This document shows, one piece after another, positions 13,050-24,250 of a DNA stretch of 64,000 nucleotides. The first letter of the stretch is position 1. Every line of letters begins with the position of its first letter. The DNA comes from Macquaria australasica (lineage: Eukaryota; Chordata; Actinopteri; Centrarchiformes; Percichthyidae): positions 436,501 to 500,500 of the forward strand of contig SEMN01000007.1 in NCBI GenBank assembly GCA_005408345.1, given 5' to 3'. Position numbers and translations under genes: made by a program. The notes below the pieces were generated by a model, which was not told where the DNA came from, did not search any database, and was given only the letters and a program-made list of their open reading frames with translations.

Positions 13050-13228
13050 TGACACAGTGTTCTACATTTCACATTACATTCATTTGGCTTTTATCTAAAG
13101 CGACTTACATTTTTTCCCCCCAGGCATACACACTCATCTGGAGCAATTTGTGGTTTGATTTCTTCAAGGGATCGAACCACGAACCTGATTATTGGCAAAC
13201 TCACTCTTCCACCAGAGCTACAGCCGGT
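13050..13228 (-). mobile_element. tRNA-derived SINE, minus strand
   Basis: Read on the minus strand, the sequence starts like a tRNA gene. It has a box-A-like TAGCTCTGGTGG (complement of 13209-13220) and a near-perfect box B, GGTTCGATCCC (complement of 13168-13178), spaced as in an RNA polymerase III promoter. It then runs into the tail AAGTCGCTTTAGATAAAAGC, which I recognise from a widespread teleost repeat, and ends in ATGTAATG-type short repeats at about 13060-13080. It cannot be a functional tRNA because the stem pairing and the downstream half of a tRNA are missing. Exact ends are approximate. Confidence 0.65.
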
Positions 13229-16200
13229 CCTACTCCCCTTTACCCTCTTTCAACCACCTTGGTACTTTCTGTGCAGGAAGGAGGCCCCTCCGAGGGGGGA
13301 GACACACCTCTCTTTACTTTTCCAGGGGCAGGGGCTGAACTTTGAAGATGATGGAACACCTAGTCTCTTGTATTTAACATTTGGGAATGTGGTACAGTTG
13401 ATCTGTGGAGGTAAAAACACGGACTTAGACACCTTTATCTGGGTTTTACATGACAAAGAATAGTTTGAAATGCACTGTAAATGCAGAGTATGATCACAAC
13501 ATGTCAGATTGGTCAAATTATAATCTTCTATTTGTTTAAAATTGCAATATAATTTGCTGTGACATTAATAAATGTAATTCATACAATAAATTAGGAAATT
13601 TGTGGTTAAATGGCATGTGCCAGTCAGTACCCACAGGCGACGTGGGCCTCTAACAGGGCTTGTAAATGACCAGTTGCTCACACAGATGCTGCTAATCAAA
13701 TCTCTGGCAGACTGACGTGTAACCCAGCGGCCGAGCAGCAGCATGGAGCAGAGGGAGCTGTGACTGTGGCTCCGGGGGCCCTTCCAGCTGGGTCACATAG
13801 CTGATGTTTGGCTAAAAGAAAGATAACGTAACGTGATTGAAGCAATGTTTGACTTCCAAACATCAATCATTTATTGACCTAAAATCTTCACTGTTGTTAT
13901 GGTTTCACATCTGGACAGGTGCTGATGCAACAGACCACAAATGGTTTGTGTTCTCTAATTTACAGGGAAATGACGTGATAGATAGATACACTGTAATAAG
14001 GCAGTTACCTTGGACTATTGTTCTAAATTCTGAATTCAGTCAAATCAGTATAGGTGTTGAGAGCAGATGTGCTTTTACATGTCACACAACAATTTACGTT
14101 TCACTGTAATTAATTCTATTCTGTTACACATAGGCTGAGCTTCTTCATTAGGCTACAGATGTGTGGATTCTGCTGTGCCACTTACTCTGACATAGAATTT
14201 GTTTTTTGTTTATGGTTATTATTATTATTAATTGGATTCTGTTGGGATCCATCACAAATGACCAAATTTACACAACGCAATGCGTGGAATGTAATAAGTG
14301 TGGATTAATTGTGTATAATTTGGCATCTTTATCATTAAGTTAAATATCGTCTCTCACAGTTGTCCTTTAACCTGTAAGGTAACTCTACCTGTGTTATACC
14401 AAAATAATTACTTTTTAATTTCGCTTTCAATCTAATTCACTTGCATGCAGATTCTAGTGATAACTAAGATAAAATACATTTGTAAATAGTAGTATATATA
14501 GTATGTAATGAATGCTAATATTCATGTATAAATACAGTATAGGTTTCCTACATTATATTAAAGGACCTAGATTATACAATATAATATAAAATGTACAGTA
14601 CGTATGAAGTATGTTGTAGAAAAAAAACACTTGTGCTGGTTTCTGTATGCAAACAAGTTACCAAATAAAACAGCTAATAAAACTTTGAAAATGTTCTGCT
14701 GTATAAACATTTTAACATTCTTTCTCCTGTTTGTTTTGGAGTTTTGTAAAGAGTTGTCTTGCCCACATCTCTTTCAGAGTTACTTTATTTTATTGCCGTT
14801 AAGTTTTAGTTTTTGGGAAGCACACAGCCGAGAAACCACCATAAAATACAAAGACTGATGAGATATTGATCGATATCACTGTTTAGCAGTTTATTCGACA
14901 TAATCTAAAAATGCTTAAAATAGCATGGGCCAAGTGACTGCCTTTATAGACTCCTTGGGAGAAACCAAAAGGCAGAATTACACCTCATAAAAGAGATAAT
15001 TCATATGTTTGTGTTTTGCACGTCAAACTTAACGGCGTAAACACCCAGTGTGAGCCCCACAGCACAACTGCAGCCCTTAAAACTAAAACTCTTCAGTTTA
15101 CGTGAAAACTTTAAATACATGCGCAATCTCCAACCTTCAATTTAGCTTTGCGAGTAAAACCCAGTGGCCCCTGGTTTTACAAAGTCAGTGATTTGAGAAC
15201 AAAAATACAGAAACAGCTCTGAAAGAGTGAACAAACCCCCAGTGCTATATACAACCCTGTATGGTTAGCTTGGACGACATGCTAACAATTTACCAGAGAG
15301 ACCACCGGAGGAAACCAAAGAGAAACATGTAGAAGCTGCTTCTGCACAGGACACACAAAGCAAGTGTTTTAACTTGGGAATCCCTGTGAAGAATTTTGCA
15401 AAATTCAAATATAATACACAGATGACTTTCCTCTGTTTGAAAAGTGAATGTCAGCAGAACCCCAGACTCCCAGTGGAGATATCTGTCTAGTAACCTTTTG
15501 TCCCTGTAGAGGTCAGTGTGCTCCAACATACAGCACTAATAACTTTCTCTTTTTTCCAGCAGCAGTACAGTGATTCATGCCCAGTCATCACTCTCACTAA
15601 CATACATCCATACATTCTCTGAGCCTCTCTTTGTGACATCGTGTTGATCTCCCCTCCAACAACTTTTACAGTCTCACAGCCTCGCTCAGGCCCGGATATG
15701 TTGTGTTGACAGATATATGGGGACCTGTGAAGTGACTGTGCTGAGTTACAGTGACTCCACAAGCTTGTAAACACGTATTATTAAAAAAAAAACAAAAAAA
15801 CATTTGATCTCACTGTTACCCTTTCTACTCCCTTTCAGTTTTAAGCACGATTCTGTGACGGGTCGGGAGCGTTTCCTGCTAATTCTGATGTCCCCTTGAA
15901 TTTTCTGATGTGCTAAGTTTGCACAATGGCAGCGGCTACTCCAAGTCTTAATTGTGACTGAAGAGAGAAATGGTCACGAGCTTCCCTGTCTGAACCATCT
16001 CTATGGTTTCTTCTATGATTGCTTCCTGATTTTCTATAACAAGGAAGTGTGAGGAATTACCTTTTCAAAGGGATGTGTGCCCCACCAGCACTAATCCCCA
16101 GTTAATGGCCAGTAGAGGCAACAGACCCCAACAGCCCTTACATCCTGCAGAGGTTTCATGTACATAATTCCTCTGCCAGGTTAAAAAAAGAGTGACTCCC

Positions 16201-18039
16201 AAATTCTGAAAATACATCAGCAATCATAATTGCATGAAGAAAAAGAAATGCCAGAATCTGTATCTTCTCCCCATGACGACATTTTATAAAGTTTAGGGTC
16301 AAACGTGGAGGACTAGTCAAACCCAGACAGGATAATTGTTACAAACACCTCTTTTACTGTGCTTATACGTCAACAACGGCAATAAAAAATAAGAGTGTAG
16401 TAGTAATTAGTGATAACGTTCCTTATGGGAAGGGCTGAGGCTGTTGGAGTGGTTAGTTCCAGTGACTCTGAGAAACAAGCACAGCTCTCCCTGGTGGCCT
16501 CAGGCTGAACCAACAGACCGTAATTGGACTCACAACCCTCCAATTTACAGAATTAAGGAGAGACATCAGCCTGTCTTATTCTGCTGATTTGTGCTCAGGA
16601 CAAACACTTTTTACAAGAAAGACTCCAAGGCTGGGGTTGACAAAAAGGCTCCAGCTACAAGTTCAAAATCATTGATATTTAATAGGAATTTTGAATAGTT
16701 CATTTAAAGGATTTCCCATTAAATGACTCACATTTTGCTGTGAAATATTGACGCATAGATTTCTTTGCAGAAAGGGACCCCAATTAACACTTTAGCGCTT
16801 CAAAGTCAAATATTTGCCCTAATACAAGCACAATTAATTGGTGAAACATGGATGTTGTTGCCGCACACATGTAGAACAGATGCCACTGAGCCTTGGGGAA
16901 GTGCAAACACTTCGCTTTCACGTCGCTGATCTCTCTGGCTGCTTTGCAATGATTTAGGATTTGTTCAAATTATTCAGACATCACAGTTTGTGCCACGTGA
17001 CCTGTCAGCGCTCATTACAGAACGGGTGAGGCTGAAGAAGTCTGACACGCCAAGGCCACTGTAGGCGTTTGGATGGTTTGAAAACGCCAGTGTTTGCAAC
17101 TCGTTTTGTGCAAATTCAAGGTAATGCGTGAGAAAATAGTGATAATTGAGGTTTGAAAATAATATTTATCAAAATCAGTCCTTGGGTCACACGATGAAAA
17201 TAACAGATGTTGAAATATTTCCACCATTTCATGACAAATAATTTAAAATCTCCACGATTCAATGCTTTCCAATGTGTTATTTATTCATTAATGTATATAG
17301 ATGAAGATTGTGCTGTTGATTTTATTTATACTACAGAGAGTAATTTCTCTCTGACACTTTGATTGGTAATATCTGGATTATTTGTTCTCCTCTTCCAATA
17401 TTTATGCACTCCGTAATGGATATCAAGACAGTTTTCAGCTAATGGTTGAAGATATCCCACCCGAGCTCAACGAGGAGACTGTCCATTGGTCGAGCCGCAA
17501 AATGTTGAATCTTTAATCGCCTCACCTTTTGGCTAATTCATAATTTAGTGAAGTGGGAGTGAAGCGTTTAGCTTTTCCTGGCTATGGTCCGCTAAGTGAA
17601 ATGGTGTGGAAAGTGTGAGGTCATTAACCTGTTACAGGTATGTTCTCTCCTAATATTAGGGATAATGTATTCCACCCAAGTGTGACAAAAAAGAGGGAGA
17701 ACTCGTTCACAGGTAGGTGCCAGCTATTCGTTTTTACAAAACTTCATTTTAGAACATTAGGTTATGAAAAGTTAATATCGTTTTAATCAGGAGAGCTATC
17801 CCTTCATATCTGGGTGAGATTTCCACTCTGCTGCTTGTGGACCGATAGAGGACGACTACAAGATCATTTCCCATCATCCTCCTGTGCATATCACACTGTG
17901 TTCATTTCTAGCAACTGAATTCTTCACCTAAGCATTATTTCTTTGCCATTGTCACTTAAATATTCAGCTAAAGATAAGATTGTAAAACTTTGCTTTGCTT
18001 ATTAGTCCCTTCAATACTAATTTGTATAGCTCATGTTTT
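13229..18039. other. Intergenic, no gene recognised
   Basis: No coding exon can be supported. The stretch contains short simple repeats (a TTA run at 14217-14231 and A-runs at 15781-15800) and AT-rich blocks around 14460-14600. A small GC-richer patch at 13725-13800 has no open frame of note. Confidence 0.5.
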
Positions 18040-18365
18040 TGGGGCAGGGTGATAATTTAATATTAGTGTTTCTTGACTTTTATTGGAGTTGTATCGTTAT
18101 GACATGAACATATTGTGTTATTATTTTAGAGTTCTGTTGTCCAAATTAATTATTCCAAGCAAACTGTAATAAAACTGAGTTACTGAAGTTTGGTTTTCAG
18201 TTTTCGAAGCGATTTGTCAGATGAAGTGCAAAACACAGTGGAACAACTGCATTAAACATCAGTTTGATTATTTTACATGTGATTTTTGCATTCACATCTG
18301 ATTATATACATATGCAGTATATCTTCATATTGGGATATTCATTTTAACCATATTGTGCAGCCCTA
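18040..18365. mobile_element. hAT-like non-autonomous element with 8-bp target duplication
   Basis: The left end reads TGGGGCAGGGTGATAAT and the complement of the right end reads TAGGGCTGCACAATATGG, a decayed terminal inverted repeat of the TAGGGCTGCACAATA type. The flanks CATGTTTT (18032-18039) and CATGTATT (18366-18373) match at 7 of 8 positions, as expected for a hAT target-site duplication. The interior is AT-rich and non-coding. The right end is the clearer of the two. Confidence 0.6.
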
Positions 18366-19646
18366 CATGTATTATTATAGTGTGCATCTCTGTGCTGCTG
18401 GCAAAAAATTGTAAGAAATAATTATTAGCTTTTTTGTTCTTTAGATCCGTCAGTCAATCTATTCATTTTCCCTTTTATTCTACATGAAACAGATCAATAC
18501 CTGAACAGTGATTCTATTTGTGTCTCAGCCCCATGTGGGTGAAAAATTAAAAACTAAGTCTAAACGTTCAAATACAGTAACTCGTACTATCCATGTACAG
18601 TGTACTGTATATTCAATACATGTTAGAGTTAAGTCCTACTTTACTTCACTACCCTCAGTTTTTTAAGTCATTCTATTTTAAGTTATTGTAAATTATTTGT
18701 CTTTTTAATTGCTGCAACGCCACAATTTCCCCTTGGAATTAATGAATTACTTTATTTATCCATATCAATTATAGTTCTATATGTGGCAGATAATGCAGAT
18801 ATTTTTGCATTATATCGTATTTCTTTTGCATCTGGTCTTTGACTCAACTCCTGCATACATCTCAATACACTTAATGTGTCCTGACGCTCTGTTTGACTCG
18901 GTACAGACGAGGCAATAACTCCTGATGTTTATCGATCCTTCAGCCTCTGTTGAATTTATTTCTACAAGTCCATACAAATCTGTTTCTGTGCAGCCTATTG
19001 TACCAGAGGGGTTAATGTATTATACAAAGTGTTCAGATCAGGGATTAGATTTTCCCCCAATTCCATCAGTCAATTCTCAGTGCTCTCCAGGGCATTCATC
19101 ATTTTGACAGCTGCAGATAAGGCAATTATTTTCCTCGAGCAACTACAAAATGTAGACAAGTGCTTCTGTGACAGTGTGTCTGTTTGAGGGGGGAACACAA
19201 ATATTATTCCACCAGTCACTCGTGGCACATATTGCTTGCTACAAAGCGATATCCTCTGTAACACAAAGGAAACAGATGTTATGAGCATTTCTGCGTCCTA
19301 ATGCACTTCAGCATTTCATCTTTTTACAGTGAATTGAAGCTCCATACTGTGATTCAATAAGACGTCTTTACAAATGGCTTGTTGTTAAGGCCTTGTTTTC
19401 TGCAGCTGGAGTAAATATTTACACAGTAATATAGGCCATGATTGTTTTTATGGCATTACACAGATGTTCTAATTGTCATTTAAATATCAATTTGATTTAT
19501 TTTCCTGACTCTCTTCTGAAAATCAGCTTCAGAAAAGCTGCAATCAATGTTATACTACTGCATTATGTGCATTATTTTTCATTGTAACACACTAGAAATA
19601 ATAATTAAAATATATTAAAATGTAAAATAGAAAATCTGCATACTAA

Positions 19647-19674
19647 CTGTGCAGCCCTAACTGTGCAGCCCTAA
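19647..19674. repeat. Perfect 14-bp tandem duplication of a transposon-end motif
   Basis: CTGTGCAGCCCTAA occurs twice in direct succession (19647-19660 and 19661-19674). The motif resembles the terminus of the hAT-like element at 18040-18365 (TGTGCAGCCCTA), which suggests duplication of an element end. Confidence 0.8.
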
Positions 19675-19927
19675 CAACCACAGTGTAATGAAATATGTAT
19701 TTTTACAAATATTGAGAGAGAAAAAATCTGTAACTCAGTACTAGCAGTTTTACACTGTTTCGAGCATGATATTCATATAAAAGCACACAATGTCCACCCG
19801 TCTGTCCTGAGATCTGTTCCTTCAGTATGACTGTATGCATATATTTAAGCTGGATCACCTCAAATGAGTCCTGTGTGAAGCGGAGAGAGCTGCTGACTGC
19901 AGGACTGCCTGTGATCCCCTCTATAAA

Positions 19928-19941
19928 CCCCTGGGGGGCAG
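19928..19941 (+). promoter_or_regulatory. Candidate CTCF-binding site
   Basis: CCCCTGGGGGGCAG matches the vertebrate CTCF core CCGCGNGGNGGCAG at all but two positions. It lies about 15.6 kb downstream of chst3. A single motif match is weak evidence, and occupancy is unknown. Confidence 0.3.
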
Positions 19942-20659
19942 CAGAAGACCTTCAATTATACACCGGTGCAGCTGCTTAAGGCTGACTTACACCTCCGTCA
20001 CCTACTGCTGAGGCTCAAGTCAGGACACCATTCAGGCTGCTGATAAATCCTTCCAAAAGAAACAATAAAGTTTGCTCTTACAAACAAAGATTTCATAGGA
20101 ACTTCTTTTCTTTCTTCTTCTGTCTGTCTGTCTTTGTCAGACGGCAAACAAAGACTTAAGATATTCCTCACAGATGTAGTCAAAAGTAATGGCAAAAAGA
20201 TTGTTTAACGCAAATATTCAGAACTGTATGTTTATACTCAAAATCCCATTAACAAATCAGTTTGATTTATTTAGGCAAACCTGATTTTTTAAGATAATAA
20301 GAACAGATCACTGTGAGATTGTTCATTGCATAGACAGACATTAATGAGCGTGATTGTTACATGTCAAATACTAAATAAAAGCATCTTAATGGAAAGTGAC
20401 ACTATTATAATTAAGAGGTATAGAGAAAAACAATCAAATCTTAATATCCTGGCTTTCTATTTTGCGTATCTGTGACCCAAACTAATTTGTATGTGAAGCA
20501 AAACAACAGCTCTTAAGTGCACTCTTGGTGGATTATGCTCCTTATATGCAGTAATTCCTTTCATATGAGTATTATAAGTGTGTATTTGCCAGATTTTGAG
20601 TGGTAGGCGTTGTTGTCTGAACCTCAGAGTTAATAAAAGTGAGAGAGCAGAGGCAGAGC

Positions 20660-20675
20660 GGGGGGGGGGGGGGGG
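20660..20675. repeat. G16 homopolymer
   Basis: An uninterrupted run of 16 G follows an AG-rich stretch (20640-20659). Such tracts are prone to length change and can form four-stranded structures. Confidence 0.95.
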
Positions 20676-22168
20676 TGACGTTAGGCTGAGCTCAGGTCTG
20701 TCATCGGATCAAAGTGGGAAACTTGTTCTCCCATCGCTGTCAGCACGTTTTAATGATTGTTGAGCCGGGCCAAGCTGTTCCTCCCTAAAACTTTCCCATA
20801 CCAAGTGTCTGATAGATTCATAGCTTAATCATTAACTTGCGCTTAATTCGTCTGGAGCAACATTAAGCTCAAATTACAAGGGGATTTTGGCAAAGGTCGG
20901 TTTCATACAGGAGCCACTTCTGGACGTTTCTGTCGCTAAAAATAAAGGAATACCTAATGAAATTGTAATGTAATTTCAATAAGAAATTAATGTTAACCTT
21001 AAATCCGCTAAGGTTGACAAGTGGAAAGCAACTAATTATTTTGACCTGACAAACATATTTTACATCAAAGAGCAGATGTTGAAGACTAAAGGACGGATGT
21101 GTAGGATGTGTCTACGTAAAATAAGATTGTAAGTAAAGTAAAACCACACCCTTCAACGTGAGCCATCTACAATCACTGGATAATTGTTAAAATAAAAATA
21201 TTACTGTCCATCTCTTCAAGATTATGGGCTAAATTATATCCAGCAGTGTGTCGGACAAACAGTTTCATCTCATACGCTGAACTTAATGCACACTTTCAAA
21301 GACGTCATTGCTCATTGGCATAAAAAAATAGCAATTAATACTTATATTAATAGAGAGCCAAGACCTCCTTCAGCAGAACAACTCACTCTGTGCTTTGAAT
21401 AATCATAAAATACAGAATGAAAACAAAGATACCCATTTATGCACTTTTCTTGAATACATAGTTCTGCCTCTTAAACTACTATCCTCAGTTTAAAAAATAT
21501 TATATTGCTGTATATAGAGGTAGAAACAGTAGCTCTTTTGGTGCAGGGATATAGAGCAAAACAGTTAAAAGGATGGTACATGGGCAAAAGAGACAAAAAT
21601 GATTCAAATAACAAAAACAGTGTCATTAGTGGACTGACAAAGGTTTCATGAGGCCGTCTGAGCTGAGCTGCCGTGACAATAAATCAAACACAGAAAGAAG
21701 GCTGGGGCCTTTATGGGGAGTGCCACCCATATATTGACTGCACATCATAGCAGCCCTCCTGTTGTAGGCTGGATTATAAATCTCATTTCTACAAGATATA
21801 TGGGACTTTTGATGTGTCAGACCTGCCTTTTCTTCAACCTGCCTACAAGTTTGATTTTGTTTTCCATCTACAATCAGATTAATCCCCAAACAGTTTCAAA
21901 GTCGACTTTGAAAAGTATTTTAAATGTACGCCAATTAGACATTTGATCCAATTTTTCCATACAAAGCCAATAACGTTGCTACTATATGGATAGCGCTTCT
22001 CATAGACCTATGAAATCTTTATACTTTAAATGAGCTTACCCCTTTTTGTCTGAAAAGTGTCCTGCCCGCCTGTACGTCTGACAGGACGCATCGTGCGTGT
22101 AATGAATGAGACGGCTGGTGTAGGCCTCTATAGGGCTGAAAAGTTTGCTTCAAGGAGAAAGAAAGACA

Positions 22169-22188
22169 GAGAGAGAGAGAGAGAGAGA
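22169..22188. repeat. (GA)10 microsatellite
   Basis: Ten uninterrupted GA units follow a purine-rich lead-in (22154-22168) and precede an A-rich stretch. Confidence 0.95.
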
Positions 22189-23281
22189 TTTAAAAAAAAG
22201 ATCAGCCAACAGATGAGGAGAAGAGAATCCAAGCTGAACCAGGGATCAGCCCCTTCAAACTGTCCCAAAACAGACCTCTGTCCCAGCAGAAACTCTCATC
22301 TCATGTAGATCTACCATGTTAAGGGTTGTTCAATATAGGCCAAATGTGTCTATAGCAGCGGGAATCAATAACCGGAGACGAAAACTGTTGAAAGTTGTTA
22401 TCAAATGCTTTGTCAGATTCTTAGTTTTGGCACTTTATCTAACTGAGATTTTAATTTTGCTCATTTCATTTAGAAAACATGCTTGTGCAGCTGCTACAAC
22501 ATAAAAGCACTGAAAACTTACTGTGTTTATATTCGCTACAGAAACTAAGACATTGTATTTGGCAACTGTATTGAAAATGTCATATTGATACCGAGCCCTG
22601 AGGACACCAGATCAGATTTTGTCCTTGGTATTTTGTCCTGGGAATTCAGGGATTTAGGGATCTGAGGCGGTTTACATTCTACAACTGAAAGTTGAAAGTC
22701 AACTTTTTTGTCTATTGAGCACTGACTATTGACTATTTTTGGGGCTATGAACAAGAAATAAAATCAAAGGAGTCAAGTAAAATGTCCTTAACAGGATTTG
22801 ATTCCTGGCAGTGTTCAGATGGCTCTTTGAAAACAGCATTTAGACCATCAATAAATGTTCGGCTCTGGGATACAAAATACAATTGGATAATAAATGAAGC
22901 AATTCAATGTGGGGGGAAAAAAGTCCAAATTAATAAGCTGTTTTTGGTGTCCTGTCAAAATGTTCTACTTTTTGTTGTGGTGGATGACCTCATGAAAATC
23001 CCACAGCCTGCAATTCTTTCTAGAACTTCTCCCCGCTAAACTCTTGGGCGGCCGCACACATTTATTCTTTCAGACAGGAATACTCTGTGACACTTAATGC
23101 CTCTACATTGTCTATGCATTAAGAAAAAATATTTACAGTTCCACTGCATGGATTTTGCTGAAACTATTACTGTGTCTAGAGTGACTTATGGTAAGTTTAC
23201 AGTCAGCGCTTTAGAGCACAAACAGATGTGCACACATATATACAGGGAGAGCTAAACACATGCATGCACGCACATGACCAT

Positions 23282-23282
<1 letters not shown>

Positions 23283-23343
<61 letters not shown>
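23283..23343. repeat. (CA)30 microsatellite
   Basis: About 30 uninterrupted CA units, the longest dinucleotide array in the window. It is flanked on the left by degenerate CATGCACGCA sequence. Confidence 0.98.
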
Positions 23344-23344
<1 letters not shown>

Positions 23345-23944
23345 ATCCTTCAGACCCATTGATTCTGTTTTGAATAGTGTATTTTCTCCTCAGTCTAGAT
23401 AGTCTTGCTACTGCCCATGCTGTTAGTGCGCCAGGCATTTTCAAACTCTTTACATCCATTACATTCCACTAGGTAAATACCTAATGCTGGAAACATTTGT
23501 CAATGTGTGCGCCTGGCTGAACAGAATAGATTATTGGGGGCTGAGTAAAATACACTGCATTTCCAAACAGCACTATGCCTGTGACATATTAAAAACTTCA
23601 CACAAGACTCGGTGCAGTTTCCCCCTGCAACGAGGATATGTAATATTTCAAGGAAATAAAGCTGGCAAACAATAGTAAACATTCTTGGTAAAGAATAGGA
23701 ATGTCAGTATTTCAGATAACATGAGCAGCGAGGCTATTTCTGCCCCTTTAACAACAACCGATACCATTCTTAGACCCTCTTTATGTTTACTTTAAATGAG
23801 AGGGATAATTAGCAATACCCAATTGGTTCAAATGGAAAGCGCTGTTTACTGTAAGATCATTCTTCAACTGAATTACACCTGGATGTAATATACAACCATT
23901 TATCTCAAGTACAGTGTTTTGTGACTCCTTGACTTACTTGGGTA

Positions 23945-24250
23945 GAAGCTTAAGACTTTTCTGTTTGCCACTGCCTCTTATTTAATTAAATTTGGGACTA
24001 TTCATTCATATCTTGGATTGTTCTGTAGCTGCACATACATTTTTATTCTCCTGTTTAATCTGTCTTATTCTATTTTAGTTTATTTTTATCTTCTATTTTA
24101 TTTGACTCTCTTTAAATCCTGTTTACGTGTCTTTTTATATTGCCTTGTATTTCTTTGATATCTTGTCTTAATGCCCTTTATGTCTAATGTAAAGCACTTT
24201 GTAATGCCTTGTTGCTGAAAGGTGCTATACAAATAAACTTGGCTTGCCTT
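23945..24250 (+). mobile_element. 3'-terminal fragment of a non-LTR retrotransposon (L2/CR1-like)
   Basis: The 3' end carries a phrase I know from teleost LINE tails: TAAAGCACTTTGTAATGCC, then GTGCTATACAAATAAACTTG, then a short TTGCC-type tail at 24240-24250. Upstream, AAGACTTTTCTGTTTGCCAC at about 23952 resembles the last coding residues of such elements (K-T-F-L-F-A). The intervening sequence is T-rich and non-coding, consistent with a 5'-truncated insertion. The left limit is approximate and the clade assignment is tentative. Confidence 0.5.

Larger units (their letters stand above)
18374..23944. other. Intergenic, no gene recognised
   Basis: No coding sequence can be supported. Simple repeats and a candidate CTCF site in this block are listed separately. 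The sequence around 19400-19675 may include another decayed hAT-like element ending in GCAGCCCTAA, but I could not define its left end. Confidence 0.5.

Noticed and set aside
13155..13463. A 102-codon frame and the tRNA-like box B inside it, as a possible tRNA gene or coding exon.
   Set aside because: The box A and box B belong to a minus-strand SINE with a known-type tail. No complete tRNA fold exists, and the frame is a by-product.
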